Origin: Drechslerella dactyloides
Lineage: Eukaryota; Ascomycota; Orbiliomycetes; Orbiliales; Orbiliaceae
DNA: 64,000 nt
Reading direction: 5' to 3'
NCBI GenBank assembly: GCA_020064725.1
Contig: JAGTWJ010000011.1
Span: forward strand, 558,001-622,000
In this document: positions 45,101 through 56,500 of the stretch, piece after piece
How positions within the stretch are numbered: position 1 is the stretch's first letter
Layout: the number at the start of each line of letters is the position of its first letter
Notes under the pieces: model-generated
Told to the model about the DNA's origin: nothing
The model's input: only the letters and a program-made list of their open reading frames with translations
Database searches by the model: none
Program-made: the position numbers and the translations under genes

Positions 45101-46318
45101 CTGACGCAAACTTATTCCCAGATGAAGGAAAGGCTGCAGAATTTCCAAAATACCATTGAAGAAGCTCGAAAGCTCAAGGATTCACCCGACGGCCTGATTG
45201 CTTCGTCACCATCTTCGTTTCCTGAAAACCTAAAGCTCTTCTTCGGAGATGAGAACATTATGCTAGAGGTTGCTCAATACCTCACAGCTGTTGACCTCAT
45301 TCTCTTCAGAGACGCCTCGCATACTCGGACCGTGGCTCTATGGTGGCAGTCACAAACGGACGAGGAGCGCGATAGCTGGAGCTGGGAGCGAGATATACCC
45401 TACGTCGACAAGGCGGGCGGCGACCCCGTCGTTGAAAGAGTCCATAGACTCCTTCGACGATCAGCTAATTTCAAGTTCTGGGTCCAACACGAACTTCTCG
45501 CGATGGCCAAGGTTGAGGATCGCGCTGACTTGATCTCAAGTCTGATCCACCTAGCCCTTTCACTTCGCGAGCAAGGCAACTTCCAATCGTGCCTCGTCAT
45601 CGTGGACGCCCTGGCTACCGACACTATCATCAGTCTCGAAAACACTTGGGACCTCGTCCCCATCGAGAGAATTCGCGAGTTCTCCGAGCTACGGGCCCTG
45701 TTGGACCAAAAGACATACATCAACTTTTTCTCCCGTTGCAAGGACTTTGCGATCCCTTACTTTCCCTTCTTCATCAAAGCCGTTGCAACGATCCTCAAAC
45801 AGTCGACAAATTCAAGTTCGCGGTACAACGATGCATCGAAGATCCACGTTGATTCCCAGATCGAAAGCACGCTGTACCGCCCGCCGGTATCACCATCCGC
45901 CGAAAAATCCAAACTGCCGCCGGTACTACTGGACTTCAAAAAGTTCCGCAGTTTTGTCAAGGAAGTCTCCATGTTCCGAAGCATGACAAAATACCCGCCC
46001 AAGTTTGTTTGGAATCTAGACCGAAAATGCTTTGTTTTCCGCAGGATGGAAATCGGCAGACTTGCTTTTCCTCGCGATCGCGACAATGCCAGCAGAGCCA
46101 CAAGCAGGATGAGAGCCGGCTCGGTTTCATCCATCCCAGAGGATGCGCCGGATGCGAGCTATCTGAATCACTTGTCCGAGATCATCGAGGGCAGGATCGA
46201 CACTGTCCTGTCCCCGATGCTCGAAGGCGCTGTTGACAGCGAAAAGACAAGGCTGCAGCAATTCACGAGCGCGGTCATCTACCTGCGTCGATACGTTCAA
46301 GGCGAGGATACCCTTTAA
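42164..46318 (+). CDS. Ras guanine nucleotide exchange factor (CDC25-type)
   Basis: Activator of a Ras-family GTPase. My model has three exons (42164-42395, 42581-42726, 42881-46318) and gives 1271 aa. The splice phases close, and exon 2 reads VKIVKLPCNR and RPQAGQHPPRLVIIPPVG, as coding sequence should. Most of the N-terminal 700 residues are Ser/Pro-rich and probably disordered. A REM/RasGEF-N-like block lies at about 765-860 (LFTSPLPLLKGLTNHF, LERWLRTQPEDI). The catalytic CDC25 domain spans about 910-1240 with LEVAQYLTAVDLILFRDA, FKFWVQHELLAMAK, FQSCLVIVDALATD and KTYINFFSRCKDFAIPYFPF. A closing helix RLQQFTSAVIYLRRYV ends it. It has no SH3 domain, unlike yeast Cdc25. In-frame Met codons upstream (from 42014) make the start uncertain, and intron 2 with donor GTTTCT is the weakest join. 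Confidence 0.85.
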
Positions 46319-46974
46319 CAAAAAACACCAATGATAACTAGATGCTTTCCACCCCCCACCAGTGCTCGTGGGTGAGTCACTCGTTTACACGAAGCTTCAC
46401 TACACTCGTTACAATCAACTATCCTTCTACGCGCATGTATTTGACGGCTATAGAAGGGAGCACAGCGATGTATTTTTCCGGAGGCGTCTGGCAATTTCCC
46501 TTGTGATAGAATATTCTTGATACCCTCGCCCGTAATGAGCAACCCATATTCTTTCTACAATTTTCTTTTTACGGGTTTTTACTATTATTCTCTTTTTTTT
46601 TTTTGGTTTCCTTTTCTTTCGAACCTACTATTTCATTCTTAATGATGATGAGCATGAGGCATGTTTACGCTTTTATGAAACGGATATTCCTTGTATGTAC
46701 CTACATGAACCGTACGTATCATTACGACGCATTGAGCAAATGAAATGAAAGAACAACATCTACAAGACACACTACAATGGGTGCCACGCAAGTACTGTCG
46801 TAACCGGATGCTAGTTGTTTATTGTTCATCGTAAATTTGAGATTAGAGCCGTACTTACTTACGTACACTTGCCTGAAAAAAACGTCCATCCATGCGCAAA
46901 ATTTCCGGTCGTATTCGATCGATTCAGATTGCCACGGCATTACACAAGGCATTGCCAGTCAATTAGTCAGTGAG
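46319..46974. other. convergent intergenic region
   Basis: It lies between the Ras-GEF stop and the hydrolase stop. It is AT-rich with a T run near 46590-46605. No gene is seen. Confidence 0.5.
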
Positions 46975-48114
46975 TCAGGCATGAAGATGCTTAGTGAACC
47001 AGTCCACGGCCTGCGTTTCACTGCCCTCAAGCCCCTTCTTCGCCTCCACTATTTCAGGGTTTCCGCGGACGGCAAAGGCTTGTTTTGTCACGCACGGAAG
47101 GGGCCGTTGTAAGCCGGATGCCGTTATCGAGCGAACGCTTGTCAAAACAAAACATCGATTCATGTCCGCAAGGGGAATGCAGTGCATACAAGACGGGGCA
47201 TAAACACGTCATAAGGAACAATTACTACGTCCGTCGACCGACAAACTTTCAAGCTTGGATGAGATGATGGGCACTTACAATGCGGCATTCCCTCGTACAC
47301 GATGACTTCAGAGTTTAGCGAGTCCTTCTTCTTGCTCAGCACACCTTTGATCTTTTCGACCTGCGGTAGCGGTAGCACGGGATCCTTCTCGCCCAACGCG
47401 AAGGAAACCGGCTTTGTGATCATCTCGATCTCGCCGGGTACGCTGAGCATGCTCGGGTGGGCGGTGTAGATTGCGTCGACGTAGTCGTTCACCAGCAGTG
47501 CGTATCTGCCGCCCCAGCAGAAGCCTGCGACGCCGGTTTTCGCGCCGACTTTGGCCTGTTCGTCCCGTAGCGCGGCGAACCAATTGGTGATGATGGGGTA
47601 CGAGACGGATTGGCGGTGGACCCATAGCCAGAAGACGAACTGCGGGAGGCCGAGGACCAGCGAGATACTTTTACACGGCGGATTTTATCAATATAAATAT
47701 CATTACTTTATACAACACCACCGCCGTTGACATAGAAAGCACTCGATATCGTATCAACTGACGCCTGGCCTGCGGACATGCATGTACGTACACTCGCCGC
47801 CAGAACGGCTGCTCGCGGCCCTTCATCGGAAAGGCGAGGTCCAGATGGTCCGTGGAAAGCGGCTTGCCGAAATGGAAGTCCGGCATGAGGACGCGGAAGC
47901 CGCCGCGCCGCGCATAGCTGTCCGCGATCAGGCGAAGGTTGATAAACTGCCACCCAAAGGCGTCGGCGCAGATGACGACAGTTCCGTTGACGGGGGCGCC
48001 ATCGGCGGGCCGAGCGACGTATGTTTGCAGGCCGTGGACGACCTCTTCGGTGCCGGTGGGGGTACCGGCGTGCATTGAGCCGCGCATGCAGCAGACTGAC
48101 GGAAGCTGCGACAT
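46975..48114 (-). CDS. dienelactone hydrolase family alpha/beta hydrolase
   Basis: Alpha/beta hydrolase with the dienelactone hydrolase layout; fungal relatives are often annotated as carboxymethylenebutenolidase-like, and the true substrate is unknown. Three exons (47792-48114, 47279-47667, 46975-47078) join in phase to 271 aa. Blocks: TYVARPADG, TVVICADAFGWQFINLRLIADSYARRGG, MPDFHFGKPL, and the nucleophile elbow GVAGFCWGGRYA with Cys in place of Ser, as is normal for the family. VSFALGEKDPVLPL supplies the Asp and EGMPHSFAVRGNP the His (HSF where HGF is common). It ends AVDWFTKHL. The first donor was placed at GTACGT so that the phase closes; a GTGTAC alternative would not fit. Confidence 0.88.
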
Positions 48115-48676
48115 ATTGGCGTTGGAATTACTATAGCCTGATGTGATTGAATTTTATTCGAATACGGTGGAAGAATCGACAATGGATCAGTGTATCTGTC
48201 AATTGAGGTCGGTGAAGATGTCACATGCTCTAGCGACGTCTAGGCGCACTAGTTCTGATGCCGCGATGCCCAGCCCAGCTATCGCCCGTATCTCTTGGAT
48301 GTTGCATGTTGGAGAGGGGTAGCCAGGTAGTCTACGGGCGCATACGCATCCCGCAGTCGAGCCGGTTTGATGTTGACGGGGCACGGCTGCCAGCTACCGT
48401 CCTCGATCGATTGCCTCTCCCTCAAATTTAAACACACTCTCCCGCATGTAAATATATTATATACATACAGCCTGCACACGCAGACGTAGTTTCCCCTCCA
48501 TCTATCTATCTCAATTCACTTCTGTAAACACAATTGCTGCCGCCATATCTATCCGCATTCCACCCTTCCTTCCGGTCTCGCTTGTATGATATACATCCGT
48601 CCATTTGCCCGTCGATTGACCAATTGATTGAAGAAGTGACCGGGTGATGCGGTACAAGTAGAAGGGTCGAGGGCGA
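48115..48676. other. intergenic between hydrolase and ATP18
   Basis: No gene is seen. It should contain the promoter of the minus-strand hydrolase and the 3' region of ATP18. Frames at 48511-48864 overlap ATP18 in another phase and are shadows. Confidence 0.5.
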
Positions 48677-48880
48677 TTAATGCGATTCGATCTTGCTCGG
48701 CTTCGCTTGCTTGTTGCGGGGGTCGTTGCGGAACTCGTCGGTGTTCGATAGGGCGTTTTGGCCCTGCCAGACGCCGTAGTAGACGATGCCACCGGCGATG
48801 ATGAACGGGGCCATCGGTTCCCAGACGGGGGTGGGCCACTTGCGGCGGAACAAGGCAAAGGCACCTCCTACTCGCGGCAT
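48677..48880 (-). CDS. ATP18: mitochondrial ATP synthase subunit J (Atp18)
   Basis: Small single-span subunit of the F0 sector, involved in dimer stability. The frame gives 67 aa from the ATG at 48878-48880 without an intron. FRRKWPTPVWEPMAPFIIAG followed by GIVYYGVWQGQNALSNT is the family block: a short basic start, PTP, then one membrane helix. TDEFRNDPRNKQ follows, matching the conserved EF-NDPRN segment of Atp18. Length and hydropathy fit. It is head to head with the zinc transporter, 340 bp apart. Confidence 0.86.
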   Translation of the reverse strand: MPRVGGAFALFRRKWPTPVWEPMAPFIIAGGIVYYGVWQGQNALSNTDEFRNDPRNKQAKPSKIESH

Positions 48881-49220
48881 TGTCGGCGGTGTCTTGACGG
48901 TGCGGAGTGCGTGTGTGTGTGAATTGGGTGATGCGGTGGTGTTAAAGGAGGTGGATGGTGGTGAGGTTCGTTGCTTGTTGGTTGTTTCTACTGCCGTTGT
49001 CTTCGTGCAGATATGATAACTGGCGCCGGATGCGGTGTTGCGGGACGTCCGCATGCCAAGGCCTTCGTAACACGAACACGAGAGGCCACCTCGCGTGTTC
49101 CTCTGCACCTTTGACATATCGATTGTGGTTCTCTCCAGTAAGCACATATTCGAGTGCATTAACTGCTGCATCCACGCCTACATTCATCACGCCGGCCCGC
49201 GGAACGTGCTCGGGACAAAC
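48881..49220. promoter_or_regulatory. 340-bp divergent promoter (ATP18 / Yke4-like)
   Basis: This short spacer between two start codons must contain both promoters. A gt-rich stretch (gtgtgtgtgtg) lies at about 48909-48921, close to the ATP18 side. No recognised site was seen. Confidence 0.45.
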
Positions 49221-51041
49221 ATGGCCATGCTGCCATCGATCAATCGCCGCGTGGCGCGCACGCTTTGGCTTCTCGTCGCCCTCACCGTCTTCTATGCCTC
49301 TGCGCAGAAGGAGGCGCTGGATCGGGAACTTTCGCTTCAGGAGATCGATGACAGGCTGCAGGTGCGTTAGGGAACCGAGTCGATTACAACCGCTCGCCAA
49401 TATGATATCCAATGTAGTATTGCAACTGACGGGTCCTTATCATCGAGTTGCAGTCATGCGAGGTCGTCCAGGAACTCAACCTGCGGAAAGTAGTGAACTC
49501 CCCAACGGAGGCGAGCTGGACGAAGCAGCTGTTTGATATCTTGTTCCCCGGGTCGCCGGCTGTCAATGCTATTCTAGCGACAGCATATATCTCTGGCCCA
49601 CCGAGTATGTCTATCAAAACCTTTTCAGCTTAGTAGAGGAGTAGTGATTGACATAATTGCGTGCTGGGCAGACTTCATACTCGCCCTTGTACCCGCGAAT
49701 ATCGACCCGTCGAGCTTGACCGTCATGGTGGCCTTTGCAGTCGGCGGACTCCTCGGAGACGGTACGAACCCTTCTGCATCTACGAATGGCTTCTATAGCT
49801 CTGACTTGCCTGCAATTAGTCTTCTTCCATCTTATGCCTCAGACGTTCATGGGTGAGGCGCACGAGGACAAGGTCCGGTTCGTGATGGTGGAGGAAAAGC
49901 GGAACACGCTCCTTGGGCTCGCCATCATGGTTGGCTTTGTCGCCTTTGTAGTTCTTGACAAGGGGATGAGGATTGCAGCTGGCGGCGAGGGAGGACACTC
50001 CCACTCACACGGCCACGATCACAGCCACGCCGAAGCGATGTCCACGGCCGTACGAGAGAAGACCGGAGAACTGAGGCAGCGGAAGGGTAAAGGCGAGAAG
50101 GAGGAGAGCGATGTTGCGAAACCTGACGACAAGGCACCCGGGATGTCCATCAAGGTCTCCTCCTATCTGAACATGGCGTACGTAACAATGTGACCCCACG
50201 GAATTCGAGAAGGAGCATCCCGCTAACATCTGAGCTGTATAGTGCTGATGTGAGTTATGGCCAAATTCAACTGTCACTTATGCCGCCGAGGCGATGCTAA
50301 ACGTTCCAATACAGTTCTCTCACAATATCACGGACGGTCTGGCGATTGCAGCTTCGTTCTACGCGGGGCCCACGATTGGTGCCACCACCACTGTCGCTGT
50401 TTTCTTCCACGAGGTATGCGCATATTACCCCGCAGCATCTTTCGAGACACGTTGCCGCGTTTTGCTCACGTTTTGACGACGACGACGACAACAGATCCCT
50501 CACGAGGTCGGTGACTTCGCCCTGCTGATACAAGGCGGTTTCACGAAAGGGCAAGCGATTGTAGCGCAGTTTGTAGCAGCGGTGCGTACCAGATATTCCG
50601 CGATGATCCTTGTATTCCTGCAGCATCTAACGTCCGTTGCTATGGTGGGCAGATTGGCGCTTTTCTTGGGACTTTTATCGGAATTTTTATCCAAGAGTAC
50701 AGCTCGAAGTCTGGTGACAGCTCTGACGAGACGGTGGGGTTGTTCGGGACCTCTGCGACACTTGGCGACCTCGTTCTGCCGTTCACAGCTGGTAGGTGCA
50801 TAAAAATGTTGAAATACGCATCTCGATTATTCCTACCCATCCATATCCGTGGGACACGCGGTAAGCTAATGAATGGGGTATGGCAGGTGGTTTCTTGTAT
50901 ATTGCAACGGTGGGCGTGATCCCGGAGCTTCTGGAGACCGGTCCAAACAAGGGGCTGGAGCTGAAAAAGTCGTTTGTGCAGGCGCTGGCGATGGCAGCTG
51001 GAGCGGGCATCATGTTGGCGATATCGTGGGCGGAGGCGTAA
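49221..51041 (+). CDS. YKE4: ZIP-family zinc transporter, Yke4/SLC39A7 type, 9 exons
   Basis: Moves zinc between the ER or secretory lumen and the cytosol. Nine exons (49221-49361, 49454-49604, 49672-49761, 49820-50177, 50243-50249, 50315-50413, 50495-50581, 50653-50791, 50887-51041) join in phase to 408 aa. It has an N-terminal signal-like helix (LWLLVALTVFYASA), then membrane segments with LLGDVFFHLMPQTF, a His-rich loop HSHSHGHDHSHAE, and the metal-binding pair of the LIV-1/Ke4 group: NMAADFSHNITDGLAIAASF and VAVFFHEIPHEVGDFALL. It ends GFLYIATVGVIPELLE and a last helix. The fifth exon is just 7 nt (TGCTGAT); without it AADFSHN cannot be built. All intron ends are GT and AG. Localisation in the ER is inferred from Yke4. 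Confidence 0.93.
50243..50249 (+). other. 7-nt micro-exon of the zinc transporter gene
   Basis: TGCTGAT is flanked by ..tatag before and gtgagt after. With the previous exon ending ATG GC and the next beginning TTC TCT, it codes the Ala-Ala-Asp of NMAADFSHN, directly next to the zinc-binding HNITDG motif. Confidence 0.85.
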
Positions 51042-51565
51042 GCGGAGTTAACTGGGTGCATCACTCGCGGACATTCTATAGATAGCAGGCAGCATCTGTG
51101 ACATTTGTGTAGAGGATATTGTACTTGAACTAGCGTTAGCAGCAGTAGAGACAGCTACCGAATTACTCGAGAGAAACTACAAATCATGCACGAGAAGTCC
51201 GTGTCAGGGATTTGGACTAGACTGCGCAGCTGGCAAGATGCAGCAAGCATGTGTCAGCTGCGTTCAAGGAGCCGGATTAGCGCCGAGGACGAAAAAAAGG
51301 GAAGGAAGGGGGATTGCCTTCTGGCGAACGTGCATTGGTAAGGGGGTCGAGAACCGTCGAAATCGCGCCATCAACAACCTCGTTGGTTGGCTGGAAGGCC
51401 GATACGGAGGGCCACGCATAACTAGGTCGCGCTGGGGCCAGCCGCAACAGCATTCGATTCAAATTGAGCGCCTCCTCTTTGTCGCGTCTTCATTCTGCTA
51501 TTTCTTACGCATATACGCACAAGTACCTTGAGATATAACCTACGGAAACGGACAATTAATACACG
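51042..51565. other. intergenic upstream of methionine sulfoxide reductase
   Basis: A 524-bp spacer between two plus-strand genes. No gene is supported; a 97-codon frame at 51238-51531 shows no motif. It should hold the YKE4 3' end and the next promoter. Confidence 0.45.
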
Positions 51566-53530
51566 ATGGTTCGTCAGCGCAGCTTCGCACTCTCACACGC
51601 ATCGATTACTAATTCGTTCGCAGGTTCACGCCGACGCAACACATTTTGAACTCGGGGTCAGCAAACGAGAGGCGTACGAGCAGGTCACCGACCATCTGCA
51701 AGGTTTGATGGACGGACAGCGGAACTGGGTACGTGCACCTCCCAACGTCTCCCATAACATCAAGCCTCTTCATTCCTCTCGCCGACGCACCCGTCAGCTG
51801 AAGGCTTGATGGTGGTGGTGGGGGGCGGGAAGGAACGAGGAGGCTGTTCTGTTCTGTTTCATGAAGCTGAGCGGTGAACGGGAGGCGACGGGTGTCTGAT
51901 TGGGTGGCGAATTAGGTCTGGTAAGAGCTTTGAAACGTTAAAACGGCCCACGATATGCATGCATCCCGTAGTTCTAGTTATAATGCCATGGAACGGCATG
52001 GATCGAGTCATATCAGTGCGGGAAAAGGTCATGGATATCTGCTAAATGCTGTCTGCCTGTCACGTTGCACGGGTCTGGTTTATTCTATAGCAATCTCGCA
52101 AACGCCGCCAGTCTTCTCTGGCACGCTTTGAAGTCGCTGCCGGGGCCGTCGAGGCGAGTCAACTGGGCAGGTTTGTTTCCACATCCCACATCCACACCCT
52201 TCTTTCCAACCGCCCGCTTGTTGGGCCTTGTGGATACGTCGCTACACTCGTGGCGTCGAGGCGATGTTTCTGTTAAAGGGGGGGCAAAGAGCTTGAGCTC
52301 GAGCGAGCTACTTTGCATCGGCTGACTGGTGCCTATTGTGTGAATGTTAGGGTTTTATATCCGTAACGGACCGAGCAACCTCATCTTGGGCCCATTTCAG
52401 GGACGGGTTAGTTTGGCCCGAATAGTCCATAGCTCATCTATCCATCGACCCTTGCCAATGGCCCATGGGAGTTGGAAAACTCGCCTTCTCCCTGTCCATT
52501 TCTGCATTCCCGTTGCCCTTTTTCTTCCCTGGCGTGCATGAAAAATAAAATTGAGGTGCCCCAGAATTGATTGCTAAGGGAAACATCTAACGTGATGCAT
52601 GACGGACGAACAGGTTGCCTGCCAGACAATATCATTCTCGCGGGGTAAGTTTAAGATTGCCATTGAAACTCCACGATCGATTAACCAAAATCAGAGCTCC
52701 GGGATATATCCATACACCCATAAATTGGCATCGTCATCATCATCAACAGCGTGCTAATTTGGGATGCACACGTGCGTTCGCGCTGCTCGATATTGTAGGA
52801 GTTTGTGGTAAAGCGGCGTCAATGAAGAAAACGCAGATCGTTGAGGATGTCCACGCCTTTGCTGGCCACATTGCCTGCGATAGCAGCACAAGGAGCGAGA
52901 TAGTCGTACCAATCATACTGGACAGCGGCGAGGTGAGTGGCTGCAAGCAAGAAAAACAGCAAAACTTCGTTTCAATTTCTTTTGCTTGTTTCTTCGAACG
53001 GGGACTGGAAGCAAGCTTGCCTTCGATCAGGGCTTGCGGCGGTTCAACTAGCGTGGAAGCAGTGGGTGTGTTCCTGCAGCCGAAAGGAAGGTTGGACCGA
53101 GGCTGCCACGTTTTTTGTTGGAACCAGCGGAACCATCATCTTCGTTTCCCAGTACTCCAGTGGGGAACTTTTTGCTCTTCCCAGCAGTATCAATTGTTGA
53201 TCGAACTTTGTTTTTCTTCCTTTTTCCCGTCTTCATCGAACTCGTACAGGGACAGGGTTTGTTCTTATCATCGGTTGAGTGCGAGCTCACAAATATATCT
53301 GGCACTGACACAGGTCGTGGGCGTTATCGATATTGATTGTGAGGAGCAGAAGGTGAGTCGGAGACCGAGACCCTGCCAGATGTTGAAACAGAGTCAAGCG
53401 CGGGCAAACTGACGAGTGCATCTCGAATGCAATGCGTGGTTGGCAGGGTTTCACAGACGAAGATCGGGTGTCTCTGGAAAAGATCGCAACGATGCTGGCG
53501 AAGGGGTGCGATTGGGGCTTTCTGCAATGA
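51566..53530 (+). CDS. free methionine-R-sulfoxide reductase (GAF domain), 9 exons
   Basis: Reduces free (not protein-bound) methionine-R-sulfoxide; the yeast member is YKL069W. Nine exons (51566-51568, 51624-51728, 51916-51920, 52091-52170, 52351-52406, 52614-52644, 52799-52932, 53314-53352, 53447-53530) join in phase to 178 aa. The joined protein runs MVHADATHFELGVSKREAYE, GQRNWVCNLANAASLLWHA, NWAGFYIRN, LILGPFQGRVACQTI, GVCGKAA, VEDVHAFAGHIACDSSTRSE, VVGVIDIDCEE and FTDEDRVSLEKIA. The active-site cysteines of VAC, GVCG and HIACDS are all kept. The first coding exon is the ATG alone and the third is 5 nt. The third supplies the V and most of the C codon of NWVCN, as in yeast. The intron before VVGVIDID is 381 bp. 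The whole gene is about 73% intron. Confidence 0.9.
51916..51920 (+). other. 5-nt micro-exon of the methionine sulfoxide reductase gene
   Basis: GTCTG is preceded by gaattag and followed by gtaagagc. Splicing TGG | GTCTG | CAAT gives Trp-Val-Cys-Asn, the conserved family block. Direct joining of the flanking exons is out of phase, so the micro-exon is the only solution I found. Confidence 0.85.
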
Positions 53531-56500
53531 GGGGGAGCTGAACGAACAGTCGAGACAGACGAGGTTGACATGGAATATACGTATTATGCGAGCATGGATG
53601 GCCGGAGTAAGGGAATTGGAGTCGAGGAAGCGAAATATCGTTAGGGGCAGCCGTTGACTGGTTGAATGGTGGGTGGTGGGAGGCCTAGCCTGGTGACACT
53701 GGCTAGCCGGAGTCAGGAAACCCAGAAATCGCGGGTTTCGGTTTCACGGCAGACGTTCGCGCACGGCGCTGGCTGTCTGTCTGTCAGTAGTCTCGGGACT
53801 AGTCTGTCAAGTTTTTTAGTCAGGACAACAGAGGTTTAGTTTGGTTCACGATCCCAGCAGCTGGTGGCTGCAGTGGCCGAAAGGGGATCGAGCATGATAC
53901 AAGCCGTGGCCCCTGTTCCAATTGGATAATAGTGTTTTTTCTTTCTTTCTTTCTGGCGATGTTCTTTTTGGCTTCAGCGTGGAGAAGACAAGCGGTATCA
54001 TTTCCGCTCGGGCCCCGGCTGACACGTGAAGGCCGATGCGAGGCAGCTTGCCAGGAAAGGGGCATTTTAGTCTGGTCTATCAGAGAGCAGACACTAGTTT
54101 GAACAATTGCAGAGATGACAGGCATCCGGTGGCTATTCTTGTTCATGTTCATCTTCCGAGATATAAAGCATGAACGGGGATGGCAGTCGATCGACATTGC
54201 GTGTTTGCAGGTTCTGGCATCTCTGACACGCAGCCTAGGCGCCGTTACAGATGGCCGTCCTCGGTGTCATCATCCATGGCCGTCGTCGTCGGGCGTAGTC
54301 AGAAAGAAATATTATATGCATCGGCTGTCCGTCTGTCAGTCATGGCAGGCGTGCGCGCGTGCGTGTGTGCATTTGACACGGCTAGTGACTTTAAGATTGC
54401 GGTTTCCGAAAATAAATATCGCCAGTCGTCCGAGTCTCCACCGCCGAGATTGCAAGAGCAGGTTGACTGCTGCGATAGCCCTGTATGCGCGTATGCACCG
54501 TGCTTCCGCATGTCTGCACGAGTATGCGTGTATTGACGATAACACGGCCAAACATGGCCTACATGCAGGCAAGGTCATGTATTGTATTATTGGCGGAGAT
54601 GTGGATGGGAGTAGCGTGCCGGACTCGTTCGGTCCATGCAGCATGTATGTACAAATGTACATCTGCTAGTATGATGTGCAGATAGGCTGTCCATGTACCT
54701 GCATCAGCCGTTGCTTGTGGATAGTGAGTTAGCTACCTATCGACCGTCTTGGAAGCTGGACCGAGTGCAGAGCAGGTTCTCACCGATGGCAGCCCATCGA
54801 CGGATGCGCCATGGATGCTGTTGCTGTGGCCGGCCGCCGATTCGCCCCTTTTCAGGCTGTGATATTGTGTGGTGTCCGAGTCTTAATCTTTCCCAGCCTG
54901 GCACCTGCGGCGAGATCGTTCGCGGGTCAGGCGGTGCAGGTATCCCCGAGGTATCTCGACTGGCGATGTTGGCGGTGAGGGTACCCTCGAGGTACAAGAG
55001 TGCCCCCCGGCCAAGGCTGCCCCTGGCGGCCGCTCCACCATCGCCGCCAGCTGCGGTCCCCTTTTCCCACTCCTCCTTTTCGTCGAAAGAGGGACGTCTT
55101 GGGACCCCGGCGAAAAAGAAAGTTCGCGGGTCCCCATCCCAGTTCACAGGCGCAATCAATCAAACCGAAATAAAATAAGGAAAGCAGCCGATGCCCGCTC
55201 GATGCCTCGCGACCGAACGTAAAAGTGAACAAAGTCAAGAAAGAAAGAAAGAAAGAAAGCCCTGCTTCTGCTGCTGCTGCTTGGAACTGCTGCTGCCAAC
55301 CAAACTGCCATTATCAATCCATCAATCAATCGTCCGGCGCCCACCTCAGTCCGCTTCTGCCCCATCATCGCTTTTCGCTTCTTCTTCTCTTCTTCTCTTC
55401 TTCCTCTTCCTCTTCTTCTCCCTCTTCTTCCACTTCTCTCCCCTTTCCGTCCTCCTTCCATCGCTCTCTCTCTCTCTCTCTCTCTCTTCTCTTGCTCACT
55501 CACTTCCCACTCTCCGTTCCTTCCACCGCTCCCCCGACCGTCGACGACAACGACGCTGCTGAGCGACAGCCCCGTGTACCCGCGTGCGTGTTGGCGACAA
55601 TCTCCCGTTTGATCTCGACGAACACGAAACTTGCGAAGGATTCCGCCTCGCCCGCCGCCTGTCCTCCTACTCCTCCTCACGCTCACGCTCACGCTCATCG
55701 CCCGGCGACCATTGTCCGGAGCCTTTAGATTTTTGCACGGTACGTGCTTTTTCACCACCGTTACTTCTTGCATTTGACATTTTGCATCGCTTGCACTCTC
55801 TCCTTTCGTGCCCTCCGTGCCAGCTGGGCTACTACCCCCCCTAATAGCCTCCCCTGTATATCGCGGCGTGTATCGGTGCACTCAACTCGGCCCTCGTATA
55901 CTCTCCATCAAAGGAGCAGTGAAGCATCAGCCGGACGAGAGCCGTCTCTTATTCCCTGTCCATGCACCCGTGCACCTGAACAGAACGCACAAAAACTGCG
56001 CTGGCGGGAGTGGCATTATTAATATCTATGCTCATGCTCCTGGCTCATTCCTGCCGCTTGTAAATCTCCCTGCCGCACGTCACTTCTCCATCGTCTCCCC
56101 ATCCTTCGTCTCATCTCTTCTCTCCCACCCATCAAAGAATCGCACATCATCGACAAATATATCAGGAATCGGGCCGTTGGAAAAAGAAAGAAAAAGAAGC
56201 GAGAATAAAAATCCGCAGCCTTTGCGCTTTCCGGCGCCACCGCATCCTGTTGCATCGACTCCAGCTGCCTTGTCAACCGCTGGGCGGCTTGCACCTACCC
56301 CGATTCTGACGTCTGGAGAGCCACCAGAGCTTTCTTTCGAGGTTGGTGTTTGATTCTCTCCGTCAGGCAACGGCGCAGAACGGCTCTTTTCTTACGCGAT
56401 ATCAAATCCACTTGTGTCCCCAAATTTGTGGCCTGGTGCCCGTTTGTCAGAGGGCTGGGAAAACATCCGGACAGGATGAGGGCCCGGACACACAGGAATC

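Noticed and set aside
48677..49171. Longer 164-codon reading of the ATP18 frame
   Set aside because: The upstream part runs through the short divergent promoter and lacks family similarity. The ATG at 48880 gives the normal subunit J length.
55156..55881. 241-codon minus frame rich in Arg, Glu and Lys
   Set aside because: It is the complement of the CT-rich leader tract of the G-alpha gene; no motif.
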